Origin: Peptostreptococcus sp.
GTDB lineage: Bacteria > Bacillota > Clostridia > Peptostreptococcales > Peptostreptococcaceae
DNA length: 27,670 nt
NCBI GenBank assembly: GCA_020025095.1
Contig: JAHHSS010000007.1
Coordinates: forward strand, 1 to 27,670
Reading direction: 5' to 3'
The notes under the pieces are model-generated. The model ran no database searches. It was not told the DNA's origin and saw only the letters and a list, made by a program, of their open reading frames with translations. The position numbers were made by a program, and so were the translations under genes. Shown piece by piece: positions 16,155 through 24,569 of this stretch; the first letter of the stretch is position 1; each line of letters begins with the position of its first letter.

Positions 16155-17579
16155 TTAAACTGTTATTTCTGCACTCTCTATTATTTTTATATCCTTAATT
16201 GCAGGATTAACAGCTTCTTCCAAAAATTCTTCTACTTGTTTTGCTGAGCAACCAATATACAGTTCTGGTTTAAGAACTTCTAGTATTTCTTCCTTACTAA
16301 TTCCAAATGACTCATCTCCTGCTATTCTATCTACAAGGTCATTTTCCTTTCCTTCTACCTTTACCATCTTTGCAGCTTCCAAAGAATGTATTCTTATTCT
16401 TTCATGAAGTTCCTGTCTATTTCCACCCTTTTTAACTGCATCCATCATTATATTTTCAGTTGCCATAAAAGGTAGTTCCTTCATTAATCTTTGCTCAATA
16501 ACCTTAGGATATACTACCAAGCCATCACTCACATTCGTACAAAGATTTAATACCGCATCAATTGCAAGGAAAGCTTCAGGTATAGATATTCTCTTATTTG
16601 CTGAGTCATCAAGTGTTCGTTCAAACCACTGTCCCGCAACTGTCATAGCAGGATTAATCATATCTGCAATAACATATCTTGACAAAGATGCAATTCTTTC
16701 ACTTCTCATCGGATTTCTCTTATATGCCATTGCTGATGATCCTATCTGTTTCTTTTCAAATGGTTCTTCTACTTCCTTTAAATGTTGTAATAATCTTATA
16801 TCATTAGAAAACTTTGTAGCTGACTGAGCTATTCCTGCAAGTATGTTTACAACTTGGCTATCAAGTTTTCTTGAATATGTCTGACCAGTTACAGGGAATA
16901 CATCATCATATCCCATTTTTCTTGCTACTGTCTTATCTAAGGCTTTAACCTTGCTATAATCTCCATCAAAAAGTTCTAAAAATGAAGCTTGAGTTCCTGT
17001 TGTTCCCTTAGCCCCTCTCAATCTCTTTCTTTGAAGGAAATCTTCTATATTTTCAAGGTCAAGAAGAAAATCCTGTATCCATAAAGTAGCTCTCTTACCT
17101 ACTGTTGTAGGTTGTGCTGGCTGAAAATGTGTGAATCCAAGAGTTGGTAAGCTTTTATATTCATCCGCAAACTTCGCAAGCGTAGCTATCGTCTTTCCTA
17201 ATCTCTCTTTTATAAGTTCCATTGCTTCATACATTATTATTAAATCTGTATTATCTCCAACAAAACAAGATGTAGCACCCAAGTGAATAATACCTGCTGC
17301 ATTTGGGCATTGAACTCCGTATGCATAGACATGACTCATTACATCATGTCTTACCTCTTTTTCCCTCTCTTTAGCAACTTGGTAATTTATATCATCTTGA
17401 AATTTTTTCAACTCATCTATTTGCTCTTGTTTTATATCAAGACCTAATTCCATTTCAGTTTCCGCTAAAGCTATCCAAAGCTTTCTCCAAGTCTTAAATT
17501 TCTTATCTGGCGAGAATAATGCCTGCATTTCTGGGCTCGCATATCTAGACGTAAGCGGTGATTCATATGTATTTTTCAT
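16155..17579 (-). CDS. purB: Adenylosuccinate lyase
   Basis: Acts twice in purine synthesis: splits fumarate from SAICAR and from adenylosuccinate, giving AICAR and AMP. Fumarase/aspartase superfamily, active as a tetramer. Of the 474 residues, visible motifs are RHDVMSHV (H78), HLGATS (99-104), GFTHFQPAQPTT with the general-acid H151, and the superfamily signature GSSAMAYKRNP at 280-290 with the catalytic serine loop. It is longer than the ~430-residue Bacillus form. ATG start with GGAGGA upstream. It follows purA on the same strand, but a strong hairpin and its own promoter (17627-17655) lie between, so it can be expressed independently. Confidence 0.98.
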   Translation of the reverse strand: MKNTYESPLTSRYASPEMQALFSPDKKFKTWRKLWIALAETEMELGLDIKQEQIDELKKFQDDINYQVAKEREKEVRHDVMSHVYAYGVQCPNAAGIIHLGATSCFVGDNTDLIIMYEAMELIKERLGKTIATLAKFADEYKSLPTLGFTHFQPAQPTTVGKRATLWIQDFLLDLENIEDFLQRKRLRGAKGTTGTQASFLELFDGDYSKVKALDKTVARKMGYDDVFPVTGQTYSRKLDSQVVNILAGIAQSATKFSNDIRLLQHLKEVEEPFEKKQIGSSAMAYKRNPMRSERIASLSRYVIADMINPAMTVAGQWFERTLDDSANKRISIPEAFLAIDAVLNLCTNVSDGLVVYPKVIEQRLMKELPFMATENIMMDAVKKGGNRQELHERIRIHSLEAAKMVKVEGKENDLVDRIAGDESFGISKEEILEVLKPELYIGCSAKQVEEFLEEAVNPAIKDIKIIESAEITV

Positions 17580-17626
17580 TTATAATCCTCCATTTCATAC
17601 TGCTTTTATTGCAACTTTTCAATCCA

Positions 17627-17655
17627 ATTATATATATTTTTTATGTTAACATCAA
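17627..17655 (-). promoter_or_regulatory. Sigma-A-type promoter of purB
   Basis: TTGATG (17655-17650), 17 bases, TATAAT (17632-17627) on the minus strand. Leader of about 40 bases to the purB ATG with no terminator-like structure, unlike purA. Confidence 0.75.
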
Positions 17656-17733
17656 TTTAGTTTTTCTTTGAATGATTTTTCATTTAAATTCTAGTATTTT
17701 TCATATATTTTACACAAAAAATACTGTAATTCA

Positions 17734-17765
17734 ACAAAATTCGCAGAACGAGCTGCGAATTTTGT
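17734..17765 (-). terminator. Terminator hairpin of purA
   Basis: A perfect 13-bp stem (ACAAAATTCGCAG at 17734-17746 with its complement at 17753-17765) and 6-base loop, about 20 bases after the purA stop. The U-tract is mainly the TTTTGTTG at the 3' side of the stem, so efficiency may be moderate. Confidence 0.75.
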
Positions 17766-17784
17766 GTTATTCTATTCTAAATGC

Positions 17785-19062
17785 TTATGGCATTACTATA
17801 TACTGTTCTCTTTCAGCACCTACTGATACATACTTAATTTTACATCCTACTACTTCTTCTATATATTTAATGTAATCAATAGCTTCTTTTGGAAGTTCTT
17901 CTAACTTCTTACAGTTAGATATATCTTTCATCCAACCTTTTCTGTATTCATAAACTGGTTCAGCCTTAAATAATTTTTCTCCTATTGGGAATTCCTTTAA
18001 TACTTCTCCATTAAATGTATATCCTACACATACTGGTATTTCTTCTAAATATGATAATACATCTAGCTTAGTAAGTGCTATTTCATCAGCGCCCTGACAT
18101 CTTACTCCATATCTTGATGCAAGTATATCAAATCCACCAACTCTTCTTGGTCTACCAGTAGCAGCACCGTATTCATTACCAGCCTTTCTTAACTCCTCTG
18201 CCTTTTCTCCAAACATTTCAGCAGTGAAAGGACCCTCACCAACACAAGTTGAATAAGCCTTCATTATACCTATAGACTTAGTTAACTTTAGATTTGGAAC
18301 ACCAGCTCCTATTGGTGCGTATGGGGCTATTGTTGAAGATGACGATGTAAATGGATATATACCGAAATCTATATCTCTAAGAGCACCTAACTGAGCCTCA
18401 AACATTATATCCTTACCAGCATCATTAGCTTCATTAAGGAATACACCTGTATCGCATACAAACTGCTTTACTACATCTCCATATTCCTTTAAGTATGTCC
18501 ACATTTCATCAAATGATATTGGATCTTTACCGTATCCATTAGCGATCATAAGATTTTTCCATTCGATTATTCCTCTAAGTCTTTCTTTTAGATCTTCTTC
18601 GCTATCTAAAAGTTCTCCCATTCTAAGACCCTTCTTCATATATTTGTCGCCATATACAGGAGCTATACCTCTCTTAGTTGAACCATATGCTGCGTCTGCT
18701 AATCTTTCTTCTTCTAAGCAGTCCTGCTGAACATGATATGGCATTACTATTATAGCTCTATCACTTATTTTTAGATTTTCAGGAGTAATCTTTATTCCTC
18801 CTTCTATTAATCTATTCATTTCTTCTACTAAGTGTTTAATATCTACAACTACACCATTACCTATAACGTTGACTACATCATCACGTAATATTCCTGATGG
18901 TAGAAGATTAAGTATGAATTTTCCTTTTTCATTTACTACAGTATGTCCTGCATTATTTCCACCTTGATATCTAACAACTATATCATAGTTTTCAGATAAC
19001 AAGTCTACCATTCTTCCTTTTCCTTCGTCTCCCCAATTTACTCCAGTAATTGCTGTTAACAT
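17785..19062 (-). CDS. purA: Adenylosuccinate synthetase
   Basis: GTP-dependent joining of IMP and aspartate to adenylosuccinate, the first step from IMP to AMP. The 425-residue protein has the P-loop-like GDEGKG at 11-16 (D12 catalytic), GGNNAGHT with catalytic H40, the IMP-binding region around YGSTKRGIAP, and the aspartate-binding arginine loop in ATGRPRRVGGFD. It carries VGGFD where E. coli has CGWFD, a variation I believe is normal in Clostridia. The ATG has AAAGGA nine bases upstream. Product feeds PurB, encoded next. A hairpin with a T-run in its leader suggests transcription attenuation. Confidence 0.98.
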   Translation of the reverse strand: MLTAITGVNWGDEGKGRMVDLLSENYDIVVRYQGGNNAGHTVVNEKGKFILNLLPSGILRDDVVNVIGNGVVVDIKHLVEEMNRLIEGGIKITPENLKISDRAIIVMPYHVQQDCLEEERLADAAYGSTKRGIAPVYGDKYMKKGLRMGELLDSEEDLKERLRGIIEWKNLMIANGYGKDPISFDEMWTYLKEYGDVVKQFVCDTGVFLNEANDAGKDIMFEAQLGALRDIDFGIYPFTSSSSTIAPYAPIGAGVPNLKLTKSIGIMKAYSTCVGEGPFTAEMFGEKAEELRKAGNEYGAATGRPRRVGGFDILASRYGVRCQGADEIALTKLDVLSYLEEIPVCVGYTFNGEVLKEFPIGEKLFKAEPVYEYRKGWMKDISNCKKLEELPKEAIDYIKYIEEVVGCKIKYVSVGAEREQYIVMP

Positions 19063-19101
19063 AAATTCTTTCCTTTCTTATATATATTTTTCAATATTAT
19101 C

Positions 19102-19178
19102 AAAAAAATAGCGTTCTTTATGGATATGAAATTTTATATTGTGTAACAAACAAAATTTCCCATAAGAACACTGCCTAT
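19102..19178 (-). promoter_or_regulatory. Terminator-like hairpin in the purA leader (candidate attenuator)
   Basis: Right after the predicted purA start, the minus-strand RNA can form a long imperfect hairpin: GTTCTT-ATGG-AAATTTT on one side with AAAATTT-CCAT-AAGAAC on the other, closed by AATAG/CTATT, and followed at once by seven Us. About 40 bases remain to the purA ATG. It does not match the purine, PRPP or guanidine riboswitch patterns I know. Confidence 0.6.
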
Positions 19179-19187
19179 TACTTATAG

Positions 19188-19216
19188 ATTATACCATATA
19201 ATATTAATAAAGTCTA
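19188..19216 (-). promoter_or_regulatory. Promoter of purA (extended -10)
   Basis: On the minus strand TGGTATAAT (TG at 19196-19195, TATAAT at 19193-19188) with TAGACT (4 of 6) 17 bases upstream at 19216-19211. Start expected near 19181, so the leader is about 120 bases. Confidence 0.7.
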
Positions 19217-19548
19217 TGATAATGTATATGTAAAATGCTAATTTTTAATAAAAAATGAAAAAAAATATTCGTATATTTTTATTTTTTGCTAAAAAAACCC
19301 TTTATTTTTTTTATTTTTTTTGTGAAAACGCAATCATATTCCCGAAAATTTTATTTTATATTTAATATGGTAAATATAGATAAAGCTATTGATTTTTTCA
19401 TATATCTACTTTTTCCTAAATCTAAAATAAAAAATGTAGTGCAAGTACACTACATTTTTTAAAATATATTTTAATATAATTCCTAATTTTTAAATAAAAC
19501 ACGAATTTAAAATTAATATTTATTTTCTTTTATTCTATTCAAATTTAT
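19217..19548. other. Very AT-rich region between trkH and the purA promoter
   Basis: No gene is seen. At 19435-19460 there is a perfect stem AATGTAGTG-CAAGTA-... reading AAAAATGTAGTG and CACTACATTTTT around a short loop, with T-runs on both sides; on the minus strand it follows the trkH stop by about 90 bases and is the likely trkH terminator. The remainder is poly-A/T tracts without clear signals. Confidence 0.55.
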
Positions 19549-21000
19549 TTAAAATCTTCTCTTATACATTCTTGGGCTAAATAGTAGTAGTATTGGGAAT
19601 ATCTCCAACCTACCTAATAGCATATCAAAGGATAATATTATCTTTGAAAAATCAGAAAAAGAAGAGAAGTTACCTGTAGGTCCAACTATAGCTCCAAGAC
19701 CTGGTCCTACATTATTTATACAAGTCATAACAGATGTAAGACTTGTTTCAAAATCAAATTCATTAATTGAAATCAATAAAAATGAAATTACTATTAATGA
19801 AAAATAAACCAATAAATATGCCAAAACACTGCTAATTACAGATGTTTCTACTGTTTTTTTATCTATCTTTACACCTACCATAGCCCTTGGATGAAGAAGT
19901 CTTTTTATTTCACATTTTATATGCTTTACCATTATAAGTACTCTCGATACTTTTAATCCACCACCAGTAGAACCTGCACAAGCTCCTACAATCATTAATA
20001 ACAACAATATTGCCTTTGAAAACATAGGCCACATATTAAAATCTGCAGTCATAAAACCTGTTGTAGTAATTATAGTTGCCACTTGGAATGATGCATATCT
20101 AAAAGCCTTTATATAAGAAGGATACATTTCTCTTATATTGAAAGTGATTAAAATAGTTGACACTGCTATTATTGCAATATATGTTCCTAACTCTTCACTC
20201 TTAAAAATTCTTCTAAACTTTTTTAATAGCGCCAAATAAAATAAATTAAAATTTATTCCGAATAAAATCATAAATACCGTTACTACACCATCAATATAGG
20301 CGCTATCATAATAGGCTATACTATTATTTTTATTTGAGAAACCTCCTGTACCTGCTGTCGAAAAAGATGTGAGTATACTATCAAACAAAGGCATCTTACC
20401 CATAACAAGAAATATAACTTGAACAACTGTAAGACCTACATATATGAAATACAATATCTTTGCTGTTTGCTTTGTTTTTGGCACAAGTTTATCTACTGTT
20501 GGACCTGGTACTTCTGCTTTCATTATATTCATCGACCTACTTCCAGCTAATGGAATTATAGCGAGAACAAATACTAAAACTCCCATACCACCTATCCAAT
20601 GAGTAAAAGATCTCCAAAATAATATTCCGTTTGGAAGGCTCTCTATATCTGTAAGTATTGTTGAACCTGTTGTTGTAAATCCTGATACTGTTTCAAAAAC
20701 AGCATTTACATAGCTATTTATACTTCCTGTAAAATAAAAAGGAAGAGCTCCTAGTAAGGAGAATGTAATCCATGCGATTCCCACTATGAATAGACCATCT
20801 TTTACAAAAACATCCAATCTTCTAGGTTTTTTCAATGTAAATATGAAACCAAAAGCTGCAAGCAATATAGCTATTGTCAGTATAACTTTTGCAGTATTGT
20901 ATTCACCATATATTAGGGATACTATACCTGGAATAATCATTAAAAGTCCTTCAATCTTTGCTATATTTAGAAGAACATAGACTACCATTTCATAATTCAT
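19549..21000 (-). CDS. trkH: Potassium uptake channel subunit TrkH
   Basis: Membrane-spanning ion-conducting subunit of the Trk/Ktr K+ uptake system. The 483 residues contain four pore repeats, each with its selectivity-filter loop: TTTGST at 109-114, AGTGGFS at 216-222, TTTGFM at 312-317 and NVGPGLG at 430-436; the glycines of each filter are present. About ten hydrophobic segments fit TrkH. ATG start with AGGAGG five bases upstream. It begins 9 bases after trkA ends, so they form an operon, with the gating subunit TrkA made first. Confidence 0.97.
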   Translation of the reverse strand: MNYEMVVYVLLNIAKIEGLLMIIPGIVSLIYGEYNTAKVILTIAILLAAFGFIFTLKKPRRLDVFVKDGLFIVGIAWITFSLLGALPFYFTGSINSYVNAVFETVSGFTTTGSTILTDIESLPNGILFWRSFTHWIGGMGVLVFVLAIIPLAGSRSMNIMKAEVPGPTVDKLVPKTKQTAKILYFIYVGLTVVQVIFLVMGKMPLFDSILTSFSTAGTGGFSNKNNSIAYYDSAYIDGVVTVFMILFGINFNLFYLALLKKFRRIFKSEELGTYIAIIAVSTILITFNIREMYPSYIKAFRYASFQVATIITTTGFMTADFNMWPMFSKAILLLLMIVGACAGSTGGGLKVSRVLIMVKHIKCEIKRLLHPRAMVGVKIDKKTVETSVISSVLAYLLVYFSLIVISFLLISINEFDFETSLTSVMTCINNVGPGLGAIVGPTGNFSSFSDFSKIILSFDMLLGRLEIFPILLLFSPRMYKRRF

Positions 21001-21009
21001 ATTTTCCTC

Positions 21010-22368
21010 CTACTCTGCAACTATATCCTCTATATCACTTATATTTAATTCCTTTGCAATTATTATAATATTGTCTTTAACTTTAATTGAGTCGCTACCA
21101 TTAGGTATTATGATATTGCCATCTCTAACGATACATGCAACAAGTATATCCCTTTTTAGTCTTAAATCTGAAAGTGGTATATCAACTATTTTACAACTCT
21201 CTTTTACTGAAAACTCAAGAGCCTCGACTTTATCATCTACTACCCTATATAGACAATTCAATTTGCTTCCATATGAATTATTCATTGCTTTTACATATCT
21301 TAAAATTATATTAGCTGTCAAATCTTTTGGTGATACTACTGTATCGAGATCAAAACTCTCAACTAAATCTCTAAAAGATGATTGACTCAACTTTGTAATT
21401 ATCTTATTTATATTTTTAGTGTTTGCATGCATAGATAATATTATATTTTCTTCGTCTATACCTGTTAAAGAAACAAATGCATCTGTATCATCTATTCCCT
21501 CTTCTTCTAGCAACTGCATATCTGTACCATCACCATATATTACATCTACATTTGGAAGAAGGTCTGACAAAGTTTTGCAAGTTTCATAATCATTATCTAT
21601 TATTTTTATATTAATATTTATCTGCTCAAGACTTTTACATAGATAATAAGCTATCTTCCCTCCGCCTATAACCATAACTGTCTTGATTTTTCTTTTCCAA
21701 CCACCGGCTCTTTTAAGAAACTCTTCAAGATTATCATGTGATGCTGCAATATTAATTTTATCTCCAAGTCTTAATTCAACATTACCATCTGGAATAATTA
21801 CATCGCCATCTCTTTGAACTGCACATATAAGAAGTTTCATTCTTAAAGACTTTATAATTTCATTTATTTTCATCCCTATAAGCGGTGAATCTTGATTAAT
21901 CTTAAATTCTAGTAACTCAACCTTTCCCTTTGCAAATGTTTCAACTTTTATTGCTGATGGGAACCTTAAAATTCTCGATATCTCATTAGCAGCAACGTAT
22001 TCTGGATTTATAGCCATACTTAGACCTAAATCCTCTTTAATATATTTTAATTGGTTGTAATACGCTGGATTTCTCACCCTAGCAATAGTATTTTTTGCTC
22101 CCAATTTTTTAGCAAATAAGCATGAGAACATATTTATTTCATCCGAAGATGTACACCCTATTACTAAGTCTGCAACTTCTACTCCTGCCTCTTTTTGAAC
22201 TTCATAATCTATGGCATCTCCATTGATGCACGCCACATCTTGATGCGAATTTATTTTGTTTATAACACTTGTATTTTTCTCAATTACTGTTACATCGTGC
22301 ATTTCCTTTGACAGCTCTTCAGATAATTTTTTACCTACTTTACCGCCACCTATTATTACTATTCTCAC
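21010..22368 (-). CDS. trkA: Trk potassium uptake regulator TrkA (two RCK repeats)
   Basis: Cytoplasmic nucleotide-binding ring protein that gates TrkH. The 452 residues are a tandem duplication: Rossmann RCK_N with GGGKVG at 7-12, RCK_C at about 140-218, a second RCK_N with GGGKIA at 235-240 and an acidic IIDND after it, then RCK_C at about 370-450. The second glycine motif ends GKIA rather than GxVG, so nucleotide binding in that half may differ. Start codon GTG (22368-22366), with AGGAGG seven bases upstream. First gene of trkA-trkH. A long leader with paired segments lies upstream. Confidence 0.97.
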   Translation of the reverse strand: MRIVIIGGGKVGKKLSEELSKEMHDVTVIEKNTSVINKINSHQDVACINGDAIDYEVQKEAGVEVADLVIGCTSSDEINMFSCLFAKKLGAKNTIARVRNPAYYNQLKYIKEDLGLSMAINPEYVAANEISRILRFPSAIKVETFAKGKVELLEFKINQDSPLIGMKINEIIKSLRMKLLICAVQRDGDVIIPDGNVELRLGDKINIAASHDNLEEFLKRAGGWKRKIKTVMVIGGGKIAYYLCKSLEQININIKIIDNDYETCKTLSDLLPNVDVIYGDGTDMQLLEEEGIDDTDAFVSLTGIDEENIILSMHANTKNINKIITKLSQSSFRDLVESFDLDTVVSPKDLTANIILRYVKAMNNSYGSKLNCLYRVVDDKVEALEFSVKESCKIVDIPLSDLRLKRDILVACIVRDGNIIIPNGSDSIKVKDNIIIIAKELNISDIEDIVAE

Positions 22369-22395
22369 GGAACTTCCTCCTATTAATACCTTATA

Positions 22396-22498
22396 AAAAC
22401 ACTCTAATATATCTGTAAAAGCAGTTTATTGTTTTTACAGATGCTTTCAATAATTATTTCTATTTGTTTTAAATAAGCCTATACTTTTAGAGTTTTTT
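22396..22498 (-). promoter_or_regulatory. Structured leader of trkA-trkH
   Basis: On the minus strand an outer stem (ACTCTAA at 22493-22487 in complement with 22401-22407) encloses a perfect 10-bp hairpin (ATCTGTAAAA with TTTTACAGAT, 22411-22420 and 22433-22442). The 3' side of the outer stem is followed by GTTTTTATAAGG, and the trkA ribosome binding site comes shortly after. This resembles a terminator- or riboswitch-like leader. It does not show the conserved boxes of the c-di-AMP (ydaO) riboswitch. Confidence 0.5.
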
Positions 22499-22922
22499 CT
22501 TTTTAAAATAGTTTTCTAACATAAAAATATTTAAATTAGTTAGTTTTTATTATATTTTTTATGTTTTTAAAAACCCGTCTTATTAGTTTAACACCTTTTA
22601 TATTATTATACAACCATTATATTATAATGTTTTAAAGACTTTTTTCTTATATCCTATCAAATGTTTGTATATACATTATACCATTGATTGACTAGATAAA
22701 ATATATTCTTGTATTTATAGTTTATATTATATTTATTTAAGCTAAATGAATATATATATTTAAAAATTTTCACTAAATTTAAATACATTTTTAATTATGG
22801 TAGATTATTTTTTTATTTTATAAAAATTAAAATATTTTTAGCATTTCTAATTTATATGATTAGTTATATTTATTTTATCTTTACTATCTAATTTTTATAT
22901 ATTTAAAGTCTATTTTCATTTA
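22499..22922. other. AT-rich intergenic DNA upstream of trkA
   Basis: No gene is seen. It holds at least one good promoter for trkA: an extended -10 TGGTATAAT on the minus strand at 22683-22675. Nearer trkA there is a perfect palindrome CATTATATTATAATG at 22615-22629, which offers -10-like TATAAT boxes on both strands, and another TATAAT just downstream. A transcript from 22668 would have a 300-base leader. Confidence 0.45.
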
Positions 22923-22963
22923 ATACAAAAAGCTTTGGAATAATCTTCCAAAGCCTTTTGTAT
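22923..22963 (-). terminator. Intrinsic terminator of the triple-rhodanese lipoprotein gene
   Basis: An 18-bp stem (22923-22940 with 22946-22963) with a 5-base loop. The one non-standard pair is G.U in minus-strand RNA only. It starts about 25 bases after the stop. The U-rich part of the tail is inside the 3' arm (CTTTTTGT). Confidence 0.85.
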
Positions 22964-22988
22964 ATATTTGAATATTTACTATATTATC

Positions 22989-24425
22989 TTATTCCTTTGA
23001 AAAATACTCTTCAGGCGTTTTTTCTGGAGCGTCTTTTGGTAGACCTTCTTCTTTATTTTCGCTACCCTCTCTTTTACTCCACTCGTACCATCCACCGTCA
23101 TATACGCCTATATTTTTCCATCCTAAAGCCTTTGCTATATAGTAAGTTTCCGCTGCTCTCCAGCCTGTTCCACAATGAAAAGAAACTTTTTTGTCTGGTG
23201 TTATTCCCCATCTTTTCCATCTATTTGAACAGATATTATAATTAAACATAGTATTATCTATATTTCTAAAATCTTCCATAGCATAGGGATTAGAACCTGC
23301 ATAGGCAAATCTAGCATTTTTTATATCACCGGACTTATCAATATATGTGTAACCACTTTTATTTCCTAAGTACTCATCAAAACTTCTTACTGATGCTACC
23401 ACCGAATTTTTTTTGTCATCAGCAATCTTTTTTTCATCTTCATAATTAAATATTATAGAAGGATTTTGAGGTATATTTGCTTTAAAATCCACCCTATCAG
23501 ACTTTACAATTTCTTTACTTAAAGGTCTTTTCTCAAGATTCCAAAGCTTTTTTCCACCATTAATAAATTTAATGTTTTTTACTCCCGCATAATCCATAAC
23601 TAAAGCTGTTCTTGCAGCTGCAGTTGTCGCTTTTTCAGTACCATACAATATAACTGTTGTATCTTTATCAATACCAGCATTTTCTAAAACTTCTTTAATT
23701 TTTCCATCTGGACAAAAATTCCAGAAAGTAAGCTGTTTTTCCATAGGAATAGCTTCATACTCCTGAATATTTCTTGGACCTGGAATATGATTTATGTCAT
23801 CTGAATTTAAATTTATAGCACCCTTAATGTGTCCATTTTTATATTCTTCTTTTTCACTCGGAAGTGATACTTCAACAATTTTATATTTTTCACCATTGTA
23901 TCCTTCAGGTTTTTTTCCATTTATCAAATTTTCAACCCATTGAGGAGAAACATACATTTCATATCCATTTAATCTTTCAAGCTTGCCACCTTCTTTGGCA
24001 TAAGAATCAATACCACCCTCTAAAGAATGTATGTTTTTAAAACCTAATTCAGCAAATTTATCAAAATCTTCTTTTGCTACATCCTTATCAGAGTAAATAA
24101 CAGTCTTTTTATTCTTATCTATATGCCTTCTTTTAAGTTCTCTATCTATATTTTCAGGATTTTTTTCATACTCTAACCATTCAACTGGAAAATCTACTGC
24201 ATTGGCTATATGACCACTTACACCATCTTCATTTTTCCATCCTAAAAATCTCTCTGGATGTCTAATATCAATAATCTGAACTGATTTATCCAAATCAGAA
24301 GATTTCAACATAGTATCTTCTATTTTTGTAGTTTTCTTATTCTCGTCATTATTTGTATTGCAAGCTGTTACGCATACCGCTAAAAAAAGTGCCGTAATCA
24401 TCAATATTTTTTGTCTAATCTTCAT
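22989..24425 (-). CDS. YnjE-like triple-rhodanese sulfurtransferase, secreted lipoprotein
   Basis: A 478-residue exported lipoprotein: signal peptide with lipobox VTAC, lipidated cysteine C22. Three rhodanese domains follow, roughly 37-150, 157-305 and 320-455. Only the third has a catalytic cysteine (C418, loop CGTGWRA). In the first the equivalent loop reads YSDKDVAKE and in the second YGTEKATTAAA, so both are non-catalytic. This is the layout of E. coli YnjE, an exported sulfurtransferase of three rhodanese domains with the active cysteine in the last. The loop resembles mercaptopyruvate rather than thiosulfate sulfurtransferases; the donor and acceptor here are unknown. ATG start with GGGGGAA close upstream. 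It follows a small membrane protein gene by 144 bases. Confidence 0.92.
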   Translation of the reverse strand: MKIRQKILMITALFLAVCVTACNTNNDENKKTTKIEDTMLKSSDLDKSVQIIDIRHPERFLGWKNEDGVSGHIANAVDFPVEWLEYEKNPENIDRELKRRHIDKNKKTVIYSDKDVAKEDFDKFAELGFKNIHSLEGGIDSYAKEGGKLERLNGYEMYVSPQWVENLINGKKPEGYNGEKYKIVEVSLPSEKEEYKNGHIKGAINLNSDDINHIPGPRNIQEYEAIPMEKQLTFWNFCPDGKIKEVLENAGIDKDTTVILYGTEKATTAAARTALVMDYAGVKNIKFINGGKKLWNLEKRPLSKEIVKSDRVDFKANIPQNPSIIFNYEDEKKIADDKKNSVVASVRSFDEYLGNKSGYTYIDKSGDIKNARFAYAGSNPYAMEDFRNIDNTMFNYNICSNRWKRWGITPDKKVSFHCGTGWRAAETYYIAKALGWKNIGVYDGGWYEWSKREGSENKEEGLPKDAPEKTPEEYFSKE

Positions 24426-24447
24426 ACTTCCCCCACATACAATTTTA

Positions 24448-24480
24448 TTTATATCACGAAAACATTTTCCATTTGGAAAA
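24448..24480 (-). promoter_or_regulatory. Possible own promoter and dyad upstream of the triple-rhodanese gene
   Basis: TGATATAAA on the minus strand (24456-24448) reads as an extended -10. A perfect 6-bp dyad TTTTCC-ATTT-GGAAAA at 24465-24480 spans the place of the -35 and may be an operator. No terminator is seen between the two genes, so read-through from upstream is also likely. Confidence 0.4.
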
Positions 24481-24569
24481 AGTTCTAACTGCTATATAAA
24501 AAGTATCTCTATATTATATTCTCTACTAACTATTTTCTTTATTTTTGATAATTATTTTACAATCTAATC

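Noticed and set aside
22369..22690. c-di-AMP (ydaO) riboswitch before trkA
   Set aside because: The region is almost pure A/T and lacks the conserved G-rich boxes of that riboswitch.
22958..23245. Hydrophobic plus-strand frame opposite the rhodanese gene
   Set aside because: It is antisense to a well-supported gene, lacks a ribosome binding site and matches no family; such frames are common opposite AT-rich genes. The same applies to the other short antisense frames across mutS2, the kinase, the rRNA methyltransferase and trkA.
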